Shown: piece by piece, positions 23,601 to 31,835 of the stretch
How the letters are laid out: each line of letters begins with the position of its first letter
How positions within the stretch are numbered: the stretch's first letter is position 1
Assembly: GCA_016794365.1 (NCBI GenBank)
Contig: JAEUKB010000022.1
Location: 1-64,000 of the forward strand
Length of the DNA: 64,000 bases
Source of the DNA: Myxococcales bacterium
GTDB taxonomy: Bacteria; Myxococcota_A; Polyangia; Palsa-1104; JAEUJZ01
Reading direction: 5' to 3'
The notes under the pieces: generated by a model
What the model was told of the DNA's origin: nothing
Seen by the model: only the letters and a program-made list of their open reading frames with translations
Database searches by the model: none
Program-made: the position numbers and the translations under genes

Positions 23601-26554
23601 CCCCTTCCGGAGAAGGGAGCGACCGTGATCGTGTTGCCGGTGTGCGCGGTGATCGTCGTGTTTCAATCCACGCCCCCTTCCGGAGAAGGGAGCGACCGCT
23701 TGGTTTGTGCAGCACGTTGATCTGCGAATTGTTTCAATCCACGCCCCCTTCCGGAGAAGGGAGCGACCCGGTCGCTGTCCGTCGGGACACACCTTGACGG
23801 TGTTTCAATCCACGCCCCCTTCCGGAGAAGGGAGCGACCCGCTGATCAAGAGTGTGTCGGTGGACGCTGTCGGTTTCAATCCACGCCCCCTTCCGGAGAA
23901 GGGAGCGACAATGGTCAGACGACAGGGAGATATTTTGACCAGTGTTTCAATCCACGCCCCCTTCCGGAGAAGGGAGCGACGGCTTGACGTGCTGCTTGAT
24001 TGCCGACAGTGCGTCGGTTTCAATCCACGCCCCCTTCCGGAGAAGGGAGCGACTTCGGCTGTCTATCAGCACCGACGGAGGATCAAGTTTCAATCCACGC
24101 CCCCTTCCGGAGAAGGGAGCGACAGGTCTTGATTGAGCGCGAGGCCGAGCGTCTGCTGTTTCAATCCACGCCCCCTTCCGGAGAAGGGAGCGACACCAGA
24201 TCCAAAATCAAACGTCGTTTTATCTTCTGTTTCAATCCACGCCCCCTTCCGGAGAAGGGAGCGACAAGCGGTCGGTTTCTCTTCAGTGATCCATCGCTAT
24301 AGTTTCAATCCACGCCCCCTTCCGGAGAAGGGAGCGACGCGCGCGGACGAGGCGGCGAAGGTGCTGCCGGAAGCGTTTCAATCCACGCCCCCTTCCGGAG
24401 AAGGGAGCGACCCGCTTTCCATTCTGCCCCGTACGGGCCAAGGTTGTTTCAATCCACGCCCCCTTCCGGAGAAGGGAGCGACTATCAGCACCGACGGAGG
24501 ATCAAGAAAGTGAAATGTTTCAATCCACGCCCCCTTCCGGAGAAGGGAGCGACTCTGGTCCTCGACGAACTCAAGACGTATCTCGATCGTTTCAATCCAC
24601 GCCCCCTTCCGGAGAAGGGAGCGACCCGGCAGATAGGATTGTCACAAAACGTGACAAATGTTTCAATCCACGCCCCCTTCCGGAGAAGGGAGCGACCCGC
24701 CGCGCAAGCCGGTGGCGCTGGAGCTGGTCATGGTTTCAATCCACGCCCCCTTCCGGAGAAGGGAGCGACTGTGTGCCAAGGAGACGGTAGCGCGCCAAAC
24801 TGCTGTTTCAATCCACGCCCCCTTCCGGAGAAGGGAGCGACCACCATCCCAGCGCGAATCATGCACCGTCGGCAGTTTCAATCCACGCCCCCTTCCGGAG
24901 AAGGGAGCGACAGCTCACCTTACCCAGCTTCCCGCCGCCGATCGTGTTTCAATCCACGCCCCCTTCCGGAGAAGGGAGCGACCTGCATGCACGTCTTACC
25001 CATGCCACAGTCGGCGTTTCAATCCACGCCCCCTTCCGGAGAAGGGAGCGACCCGCGCTGAAATCTGGCGTGCCGTCGGGGTTCGCAGTTTCAATCCACG
25101 CCCCCTTCCGGAGAAGGGAGCGACCGCGAAGGGCTGGAACTCGCGCAGCATTGGGATTGTTTCAATCCACGCCCCCTTCCGGAGAAGGGAGCGACGTCTA
25201 CGAGCGTGCGCACTTCCTCACAGACCAGTGTTTCAATCCACGCCCCCTTCCGGAGAAGGGAGCGACCGCCTGTTCGATCGCAGCGTCGAAAGCCGCTTCG
25301 GGTTTCAATCCACGCCCCCTTCCGGAGAAGGGAGCGACCGTTCCGGCGGGCGTCGGGCCGCGCGGATAGAGTTTCAATCCACGCCCCCTTCCGGAGAAGG
25401 GAGCGACGACTTGCCACCGCTCAGACTGCCCGAGACGATGGGTTTCAATCCACGCCCCCTTCCGGAGAAGGGAGCGACCCGACCATCCCCTCGCGCCGGC
25501 CAAGCGCATCGCTGTTTCAATCCACGCCCCCTTCCGGAGAAGGGAGCGACTCCGCTTTGCGATGTCTTGAATGGTCGTCATGGGAGGTTTCAATCCACGC
25601 CCCCTTCCGGAGAAGGGAGCGACCGTGCCTCTTCCAGTTAGGGCATCCATTGTCTTTGTTTCAATCCACGCCCCCTTCCGGAGAAGGGAGCGACGTCCGG
25701 TCGCTGTCCGTCGGGACACGCCTTGACAGTGTTTCAATCCACGCCCCCTTCCGGAGAAGGGAGCGACAGGCGGCGGCGATACGGGATTTACTTGGAAAAA
25801 CGGTTTCAATCCACGCCCCCTTCCGGAGAAGGGAGCGACGACCAATATGGAACCAAAAATGATGACGTGGCGGGTTTCAATCCACGCCCCCTTCCGGAGA
25901 AGGGAGCGACGCCACCGTAGACGATGCGTGACCCGTTCGGGTAGATGTTTCAATCCACGCCCCCTTCCGGAGAAGGGAGCGACCCTGATCAGATCCGACA
26001 CGTGATCGCGTGCTGGGTTTCAATCCACGCCCCCTTCCGGAGAAGGGAGCGACGACGACTGCCTAACCATCTGCCGCGAAGATGTGTGGTTTCAATCCAC
26101 GCCCCCTTCCGGAGAAGGGAGCGACACCAGCGCCGGAGAAGCCCAAACCGCACGCAAAGGTTTCAATCCACGCCCCCTTCCGGAGAAGGGAGCGACGACC
26201 AGATCTTGCTGAGTCTCGTTTTCAATTTGGCAGTTTCAATCCACGCCCCCTTCCGGAGAAGGGAGCGACCGGGTGATGCTACTTCAGCCAGGCGACCCAA
26301 GAGTTTCAATCCACGCCCCCTTCCGGAGAAGGGAGCGACTTCCTCGTCGAGCAGCACTTCTCCGCTCACCGATAGTTTCAATCCACGCCCCCTTCCGGAG
26401 AAGGGAGCGACCGTCTGTGATTCCGTGCGAAGTCAGCCTTTGCGCGAGTTTCAATCCACGCCCCCTTCCGGAGAAGGGAGCGACTATTGTAGACGACGAC
26501 AAAGTGTCACTTCAGAAGTTTCAATCCACGCCCCCTTCCGGAGAAGGGAGCGAC
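2438..26554 (-). CRISPR. Type I-C CRISPR array, 337 repeats
   Basis: Repeats are 37 bp. On the plus strand each begins GTTTCAATCCACGCCCCC and ends AAGGGAGCGAC. In the transcribed minus sense each ends GGATTGAAAC, the hallmark of type I-C, and holds a CCCTTC-TCCG-GAAGGG hairpin for Cas5 cleavage. I counted 337 repeats and 336 spacers by locating a repeat start every ten units; the mean unit is 71.7 bp and measured spacers are 32-37 bp. The first three repeats (2438, 2512, 2583) carry CCCCG in place of CCACG and the first also has GCTT in place of GTTT. This marks the low-coordinate end as the old, trailer end. The repeat at 8035 has a C-to-T change at 8068 (GAGTGAC). No insertion sequence or internal gene interrupts the 24.1 kb. 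Arrays usually have tens of repeats, so this one is exceptionally long. Confidence 0.99.
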
Positions 26555-26776
26555 AGCACTCGGATTCAGTACAACATCTGTCGTCTGAGCGCCACACGAA
26601 AAACGCGAACCCATGCGCACGCTGCCAGAAGCGGTGGGCTGCGCTGGTGCGGCACTGTGCCGTGCTCGTCGATGTCGCATGGCGCGCGAACCTACGAGGA
26701 AGACAAACATCGGGAAAGGTTCGCGCAACACCGGACAGAGCAGCAAGGATCAAGATGTCCCCCATTTCTGAAGGAC
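26555..26776 (-). promoter_or_regulatory. CRISPR leader
   Basis: These 222 bp lie between the leader-proximal repeat (26518-26554) and the cas2 stop. By position this is the leader where new spacers are added and where pre-crRNA transcription should begin, running toward lower coordinates. It contains a perfect 10-bp inverted repeat, GCGCGAACCT (26684-26693) and AGGTTCGCGC (26717-26726); the core CGCGAACC appears once more near 26604. These could be protein-binding or integration-anchoring motifs. I see no strong -35/-10 pair. Confidence 0.75.
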
Positions 26777-27067
26777 TCATACCACAAGCGGCGCGGACAC
26801 GTCGATCGGAGTTCTCACCCCATGATGTTCGGTCTTTCGCGCGCTGTCTTCGCTGAGCATGTAGAAGCGCAGACTGTCTTTGCTGTCGTCGTACAGCTCC
26901 AGCAGTCGCGCTCGCAGACACACCCAGTCGCGCTCCGAGATCTGGCACTCAAACAGGGAAAACTGCACCCGAACGCCATAGTCGCGACACGCTTCTGCGA
27001 TCTTGCGGAGTCGCTTCTGTCCGTGGCGATCTGTGTTTGCGACATCGTAACAGACGAGAATCTTCAC
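26777..27067 (-). CDS. cas2: CRISPR-associated endoribonuclease/integration factor Cas2
   Basis: Cas2 bridges two Cas1 dimers in the spacer integration complex. From GTG 27067 the protein is 96 aa, the normal length, starting VKILVCYDVAN with the conserved beta-strand and Asp. RLRKIAEACRDYGVRVQFSLFEC is the core ferredoxin-like fold. The frame extends upstream to 27103, but that start would add a non-conserved tail. It is the last cas gene before the leader. A 151-bp gap separates it from cas1, unusually wide for this operon type, and holds the 37-bp direct repeat described separately. Confidence 0.95.
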   Translation of the reverse strand: MKILVCYDVANTDRHGQKRLRKIAEACRDYGVRVQFSLFECQISERDWVCLRARLLELYDDSKDSLRFYMLSEDSARKTEHHGVRTPIDVSAPLVV

Positions 27068-27126
27068 GGTATTCCTGACCAAGTGCTGGATGTTTCTGAC
27101 CAAGCTCTTGAGTTATCAACCCACAA

Positions 27127-27234
27127 GCCTCGCGCCCCGTTCGCATGCTATCGAAAGACAAAGTGTTGCCCGTGTTGGTTGGCTGCAATTTTACTGCGCC
27201 TCGCGCCCCGTTCGCATGCTATCGAAAGACAAAG
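27127..27234. repeat. Two 37-bp direct repeats flanking a 34-bp insert
   Basis: Copies 27127-27163 and 27198-27234 are identical over exactly 37 bp (beginning GCCTCGCGCCCCG, ending GAAAGACAAAG) and differ in the bases on both flanks. The 34 bp between them (27164-27197, beginning TGTTGCCCG) is a normal spacer length. The sequence is unrelated to the array repeat. The copy at 27198-27234 contains the last codons of cas1 (FVFR and the TAG stop), so the native site is the cas1 3' end and the other copy is a duplication. It is best read as an ectopic Cas1-Cas2 integration event that made a one-spacer CRISPR-like unit. Confidence 0.85.
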
Positions 27235-28247
27235 GGCGGATACTCATCCAAGTCGCCACGTAACGTGCGAGCCAAGAGTGCGGCTTGAATGTGTGGCACG
27301 CGTCCCCATGCAATGCGCTGTTGCAGAAGCGGGTGCTGTACGTCTCCTTGCTTGGACTCTTGGTACGCCAACAGGAATCGCTTGCGCGCTTCATCGATCA
27401 ATCGCCAGCCGCCACCGTCATCACATATGAAGTCCGATGGCGCAAACTGACTGCGATTGAGCATGGCAACCACCAATCGATCGACCACTGGACAGCGCAG
27501 CTCTTCCATCAGATCCAGCGCCAAAGAAAGTCGGCCAGGTCGCTCTTCATGCAAGTATCCGACGGCAGGATCCAGTCCGACCCCGGCCAAAGCACCGGCA
27601 CAGTCCTGCGCCAGCAGCGCGTACCCAAACGACAGAAGCGCATTGACCCGATCGCGCGGAGGACGACGACTGCGACCCCCGAAGTGAAGCTCTGGTTCGG
27701 TTCGTTTGATCAACAGATCGAAGACCGAAAAGTAGTCCTTGGCTGCGATTCCTTCAAGGCCACGCAGCTCGTCCACGGTCTCTGCGCGCGCCAGCGCTGC
27801 CAGGTGAATCGCCAGTCGATCGCCCGCATGCTCGAGTGCATCTTTGCGATCTGCTGCGGCATCTCGGCGTGCGTGTAGAAGGAACTGCCGACCGCCACTG
27901 AGCTTTCCGAGCACCATGGATCGCGACAGGCGCAGCGAACACGCGACGTCATCTGCGGCGCGATGTTGTTGTCTGCGCAACAACACATTTCCACCAGGCA
28001 TTCCTTCGACGCGCGATAGGAATCTCCCGGTCATCGAGAAAAACGCAATGTGAATGCCCGATTCACAGCATGCAGCCATCAGCTCTGGAGACACAAAGAT
28101 CGGCCCCATGCACACGATTCCACAGAGATGGAGCAGTGGCACTTGTAGTCGCTTTGTACCTTCTACTTTCACGACCACTGTTTCGTGATCTTTGTAAAGC
28201 TGCGAGCCCTCTGTCGTAACGTACAGCGTGTTGAGCAGCGTGGACAC
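27219..28247 (-). CDS. cas1: CRISPR-associated integrase Cas1 (type I-C)
   Basis: Cas1 is the metal-dependent integrase that inserts new spacers. It is 342 aa from GTG 28247, preceded by AGGAGAG. The N-terminal beta domain (residues 1-90) carries TLYVTTEGSQLYKDHETVVVKVEG. The catalytic helical domain includes the LEGIAAKDYFSVFD segment with the conserved Glu, the HEERPGRLSLALDLMEELR block with His and Asp, and an ending RGDLDEYPPFVFR. Its stop codon lies inside the 37-bp repeat unit at 27198-27234; the coding sequence is undamaged. The gene follows cas4 after 24 bp. Confidence 0.97.
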   Translation of the reverse strand: MSTLLNTLYVTTEGSQLYKDHETVVVKVEGTKRLQVPLLHLCGIVCMGPIFVSPELMAACCESGIHIAFFSMTGRFLSRVEGMPGGNVLLRRQQHRAADDVACSLRLSRSMVLGKLSGGRQFLLHARRDAAADRKDALEHAGDRLAIHLAALARAETVDELRGLEGIAAKDYFSVFDLLIKRTEPELHFGGRSRRPPRDRVNALLSFGYALLAQDCAGALAGVGLDPAVGYLHEERPGRLSLALDLMEELRCPVVDRLVVAMLNRSQFAPSDFICDDGGGWRLIDEARKRFLLAYQESKQGDVQHPLLQQRIAWGRVPHIQAALLARTLRGDLDEYPPFVFR

Positions 28248-28271
28248 CGTCTCTCCTTGATGCTGGCTTGT

Positions 28272-28925
28272 CTATTCGTACAGCGTGGACAGATATCGCT
28301 TCACGCGATCGCGCTGCGAGGTCAGCTCGGGCATGCACATCGGCTCGAGCGAACAGCCAGCACAGCGCGGTCCAGGCTCCGCAGGTGGAACCCTGCGCTG
28401 TTCCACAAATGAATGAAGTCGCGCCGCTGCTGCGCGGGTCTGCTTCCGCAGGGTGTCATCAAACGTCACGGCAACCCGGCGATGACTTGCATCATAAAAG
28501 AGCGCACCTTGCGGAACGGACATCCCATGCAGCTCTTCCAGACAGATCGCTTGTGCGCAGAGCTGCACTTGATCCGCGAGCAGAGAGCGCACCCGTCCCC
28601 GCTTGTATTCGACGGGAAACGGCTGCTCTGCGCTGCCCTTGCGATCGATGCGATGATACTCCACCGTGTCTGCGATTCCTGACAGCCGGAGCGTTGCCGA
28701 AAACAGCGGCATCGATCGCACCACGCGAACGCCACGGCGATGATCACGACCTGGGACATCGACACGTTCATGAACGATGCGTCCCAGAGCCGTCGCTGTA
28801 TTTTCCTGCCAGATCTTATCGACGTGAATCAGCGCCGCCTGTCGCTCGCAGTACACGACATGCTGAAGTCCAGACAGAGGCAGAAAGGAATCGACCTCAC
28901 TCAGACCGCCCAACGACACCGTCAT
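28272..28925 (-). CDS. cas4: CRISPR-associated exonuclease Cas4
   Basis: Cas4 trims prespacers and selects the PAM end during adaptation. From ATG 28925 it is 217 aa; an upstream frame to 29006 only translates the dispersed repeat element. RecB-family nuclease motifs are visible: GIADTVEY and PVEYKRG (metal and Lys), and QLCAQAICLEE (QxxxY-like). The iron-sulphur cysteines are the early YC in HVVYCERQ and the C-terminal CAGCSLEPMC. The first eight codons and the start codon itself lie in the dispersed palindromic element at 28903-29027. Confidence 0.95.
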   Translation of the reverse strand: MTVSLGGLSEVDSFLPLSGLQHVVYCERQAALIHVDKIWQENTATALGRIVHERVDVPGRDHRRGVRVVRSMPLFSATLRLSGIADTVEYHRIDRKGSAEQPFPVEYKRGRVRSLLADQVQLCAQAICLEELHGMSVPQGALFYDASHRRVAVTFDDTLRKQTRAAAARLHSFVEQRRVPPAEPGPRCAGCSLEPMCMPELTSQRDRVKRYLSTLYE

Positions 28926-29027
28926 GAGGAACCCCGATTGCAAAGCAGAGGACCGAAGCGTACGCAAGGACTCACGGACCACCGATCCAGCAGACGGGGT
29001 CCGCAACAGGCTTGGTTCGCCGTTCGC
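28903..29027. repeat. Dispersed palindromic element, copy D (cas7-cas4 junction)
   Basis: This diverged copy of the family is also seen at 35146, 50261 and 57160. It shares ACCGTCATGAGGAACCC, an AGCGTACGCA core and GGGGTCCGCAA. The terminal inverted repeats are degraded (AGACCGCCCAAC against GGTTCGCCGTTC). It fills nearly all of the 128 bp between the cas7 stop and the cas4 start and overlaps the first eight codons of cas4; the CAT in the conserved core is the cas4 ATG on the minus strand. Confidence 0.8.
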
Positions 29028-29053
29028 AATCCCTGGCTTACAGCGTCCATGGC

Positions 29054-30007
29054 TTACGGAGTGTATTCATGGACCGTCACCCCAGCGGGCGGCGCTGCAA
29101 TCGTCACAGCGAAGTCCGCGAAGCTGCGACTTGGGCGCTTGACGGCCTCGATCTTGACGCGCTCAAACAGCCGATGCGCTGCCGCGTTTCCTAGCTCGCT
29201 GTCGTGCTTCCAAACGATCAGCTTGCGCAGCGTCATCAGACCGCGCGCTGCACTGCGATCGTGCTCGAACATCTGCTGCATGGCCTCGAACAGAAACGCG
29301 GTGTCTTCTTCTGAAAAGCCAGTCTGTCTGGCCAGCAGGGGGGAGATGAATCCGTGTCCTACGTACAGTCCGTACGGGATGGTGTTTTTCCGTCCCATCG
29401 TGCGATTGCCGCCGCCTTGTTTGTCTGCTTCTTCTTGCGTGGCCACTGCCATCCGGGTGATCGAGTGTTCCTGCGTCAGCACCGGCTCTACCGATCGTGA
29501 AAACGTCAACTGAACCGGGCCGCGCACCTGACCGCAGTTGTTTTCCTTCAGTGACATGACCGCGCCAAACGCTCGCACGTCAAAGAACTGCTTACACATC
29601 CAGTCCCGTGCTCTTTCAATGACCTGGCCGTCACTGGACTTCTTGCCGCCTGACTTGGCCGACTTCTTTGCCTTCTTTGCGCTCGCATCCTCCGCTGCAT
29701 CGGCTCCCGCTTTGTCGGCGTCTCCTTCCGCTGCTGGAGCAGACAGACCGAGTGCTGCATACGCTTGACCCTGCACGGCACCCAGGATCGCCTTTTCCTT
29801 TACATAGATGTCGTAGCCGGGGGCTCCACCTTTCGCGAGCGATACGAAGTTGCGCAGCTTGCGCTTGATGCAGACATCGGTCACAAGACCATGACCAGTC
29901 TCTGGATCGACGCGAGGCATGTTTCCGGCATCTGGATCACCATTGGGATTTCCATCGAGTACATCAAACAGAAAGAGGAAGTCGTAACGATTGTTCAGCT
30001 CAGACAT
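29054..30007 (-). CDS. cas7: Type I-C Cascade backbone protein Cas7
   Basis: Cas7 (Csd2) polymerises along crRNA to form the Cascade backbone. It is 317 aa from ATG 30007, with GGAG about 7 bases upstream; a longer frame reaches 30139 but has no support. The N-terminus (NRYDFLFLFDVLDGNPNGDPDAGN) and the VCIKRKLRNFV, FDVRAFGAVMS and NCGQVRGPVQLTF blocks are diagnostic. Residues about 90-127 form an Ala/Lys/Ser-rich low-complexity insertion, longer than I would expect in this loop, probably surface exposed. Confidence 0.96.
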   Translation of the reverse strand: MSELNNRYDFLFLFDVLDGNPNGDPDAGNMPRVDPETGHGLVTDVCIKRKLRNFVSLAKGGAPGYDIYVKEKAILGAVQGQAYAALGLSAPAAEGDADKAGADAAEDASAKKAKKSAKSGGKKSSDGQVIERARDWMCKQFFDVRAFGAVMSLKENNCGQVRGPVQLTFSRSVEPVLTQEHSITRMAVATQEEADKQGGGNRTMGRKNTIPYGLYVGHGFISPLLARQTGFSEEDTAFLFEAMQQMFEHDRSAARGLMTLRKLIVWKHDSELGNAAAHRLFERVKIEAVKRPSRSFADFAVTIAAPPAGVTVHEYTP

Positions 30008-30068
30008 GGGAGGCTCCTTTGCGGTAAAACGCGCTGCGTAGGACGGATCTTCGGTAGATGACTGCGCC

Positions 30069-31835
30069 TTAGGACGGATCTTCGCTGGATGACGATGACG
30101 GCGCTGCCGCACTGGCTCGCTTTTCAAAGCGCTTGTCACGCTGGTGGTAGTAGCCGATCGCGAACAAGCCCTGTTCTTCGAGCCCCAACATCCTGGGGAA
30201 TGCGACCGGTGGCAGCGCTGCCATGATCGATGACATCAATTTTTCCAGATCGTAGCGTTCCGCTTTGGCTGCGTGATGCACGGACAGCTTGATCAGGCGT
30301 GGAAACGTAAGCCCCGGAGTAGACGATGCCGCTCCGAAGTAGCGATCCCGGATCGTGCTGTTGATGTCCCGTTTCATCGCTTCATCCTGTAGATGTTCCA
30401 GCACAGCGAACAAGCGACCCAACAGGTAAGGTACATCGCGATTGTTTTCGTCGAGCGACACGGTAACCTCCGAACTCGATACGCGGGTTGGGCAGCGCCG
30501 CAGATACGCTTTCACGATCGCGCAGCGCCGCTGTAATTGGATGGAATCGTAGCTGTCAGCGGGCAGCCGGATGCGATCCAGTGCTGCGCTCAAGACCTGA
30601 CGCGGCAGTGGCTGATTTTGAAACGCGGCCCGGATCATCTTGGGAAGAAGCTGCGGTGGCAGAGCGCGCGACTTGGTCTCCAGTGACGACAAAAGGAGCG
30701 GCAGCGGAACGGACGGACCCGACGCACTTCCCAGGCTGAGATCCGACTGAAACTGTCGCAGGTTGTTCCGTACTGTCTGCGCGGTGGTCTCGATCCAATC
30801 CCGAACAATCACACGCGCATGTCCGCTCAAAACCGCCGCATAAAACGCGGTATCTGTTTCATCCGGCGTACCCAGGCGCTTTCCTGACCAGAGAGCATCC
30901 CCCACCGAGCTGACTACCGATTGCAGCGCGCGCTGTTCGTCTGTCTTGACATCGACGCCGCCGGTCAGCTCTGCGGCCACTTCATCCACGATCTGATGGG
31001 GATCTTTGGTCCAAAAGACCATGACCGTCTCATCCCCGAGCTGCACGCCGTAACGAAACCGACGCGATGGGGTAGACTCCAGCAGCCAGTTGAGCGCCGT
31101 CACATAGCCTTCTGCCGCCGCGCGTGATACCGGCGCGTTGGTGTCTTCCACGGTTCCTTGTGACAGGAAGGCATCGGAGTTAAACGACACCAGCATGGCC
31201 CCCGAGGTCTGGGCCTGCGGAATCCGCTTGACCGCTGGATGAAGACGCGTCGGAACCGTCCACTCCCCCGTGACCAGACAGCGCGTTTCCACGCCGTGGG
31301 CCGCTGACTGGGCACGCTGCGCGGCAAAGTAGCGACGAACCGAGTCCCGCTGATGAACCAGGGATTCATCTGGATCGTAACGGAACGCGATGTTTTCGCT
31401 TCCAGTCCAGTCGCTGGCAGCTCCAAACGGATAGCGCGACAGGATCGCTTCCCGCTGCTCGCTCAAGCGATCGAGAAAGCGACCCACCGCGAGCACTGCC
31501 GGATCTTCTGTCTGCACAAGCAGCGGTGCAAGCTCCTCACGAAACGCCGCCACACAGAGCGCCAGACGCTCTGCCTTGGCTTCCTCACTGCTTACGCCCA
31601 GGACGTACTTGGCATTGTCGAACAGGAGTCCCGCCTTCACGGCCTGGGTGCGAATCGGCAGTCTCGGTACATCGATCGCTGGACCCCGGCCCACCTTTTC
31701 GCCTGCTGATTCCAGACTCAAGAACCGACCGTCCGCATCAATCCGCAGGAACAGATCGACTTTCTTTTTTTCGTAATCCGGAGACTCCAGCAGTCCTTGC
31801 CGCTGGGCGAGATCATAGAGCGCACGCAACATCAT
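30069..31835 (-). CDS. cas8c: Type I-C Cascade large subunit Cas8c
   Basis: Cas8c (Csd1) recognises the PAM and recruits Cas3. The protein is 588 aa, normal for the family. The N-terminus MLRALYDLAQRQGLLESPDYEKKKVDLFLRID is typical, as are VSFNSDAFLSQG near residue 210 and the central GDETVMVFWTKDP segment. The gene overlaps the cas5 stop by 4 bases (ATGA), which implies translational coupling. The C-terminus is Ala/Ser rich. In some type I-C systems an internal start also makes a small Cas11 subunit; I did not identify that start with confidence. Confidence 0.96.
   Translation of the reverse strand: MMLRALYDLAQRQGLLESPDYEKKKVDLFLRIDADGRFLSLESAGEKVGRGPAIDVPRLPIRTQAVKAGLLFDNAKYVLGVSSEEAKAERLALCVAAFREELAPLLVQTEDPAVLAVGRFLDRLSEQREAILSRYPFGAASDWTGSENIAFRYDPDESLVHQRDSVRRYFAAQRAQSAAHGVETRCLVTGEWTVPTRLHPAVKRIPQAQTSGAMLVSFNSDAFLSQGTVEDTNAPVSRAAAEGYVTALNWLLESTPSRRFRYGVQLGDETVMVFWTKDPHQIVDEVAAELTGGVDVKTDEQRALQSVVSSVGDALWSGKRLGTPDETDTAFYAAVLSGHARVIVRDWIETTAQTVRNNLRQFQSDLSLGSASGPSVPLPLLLSSLETKSRALPPQLLPKMIRAAFQNQPLPRQVLSAALDRIRLPADSYDSIQLQRRCAIVKAYLRRCPTRVSSSEVTVSLDENNRDVPYLLGRLFAVLEHLQDEAMKRDINSTIRDRYFGAASSTPGLTFPRLIKLSVHHAAKAERYDLEKLMSSIMAALPPVAFPRMLGLEEQGLFAIGYYHQRDKRFEKRASAAAPSSSSSEDPS

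Noticed and set aside
2371..26554. Many long open frames across the array with peptides such as FNPRPLPEKGAT, FQSTPPSGEGSD and SIHAPFRRRER, and minus-strand RSLLRKGAWIET
   Set aside because: They are translations of the 37-bp repeat, which lacks stop codons in five of six frames. They have no independent start signals, and the spacer-encoded parts are random. Such peptides are common mis-annotations.
27127..27234. Reading the 37-bp pair as a relic of a second, established CRISPR array type
   Set aside because: One copy contains the cas1 3' coding end and stop, so the repeat sequence is local in origin. A separate array would not coincide with cas1 codons. I therefore prefer ectopic integration.
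26273..27430. 385-aa plus-strand frame through the leader, cas2 and cas1 end
   Set aside because: It is antisense to cas2 and cas1 and starts inside the array; no motif.
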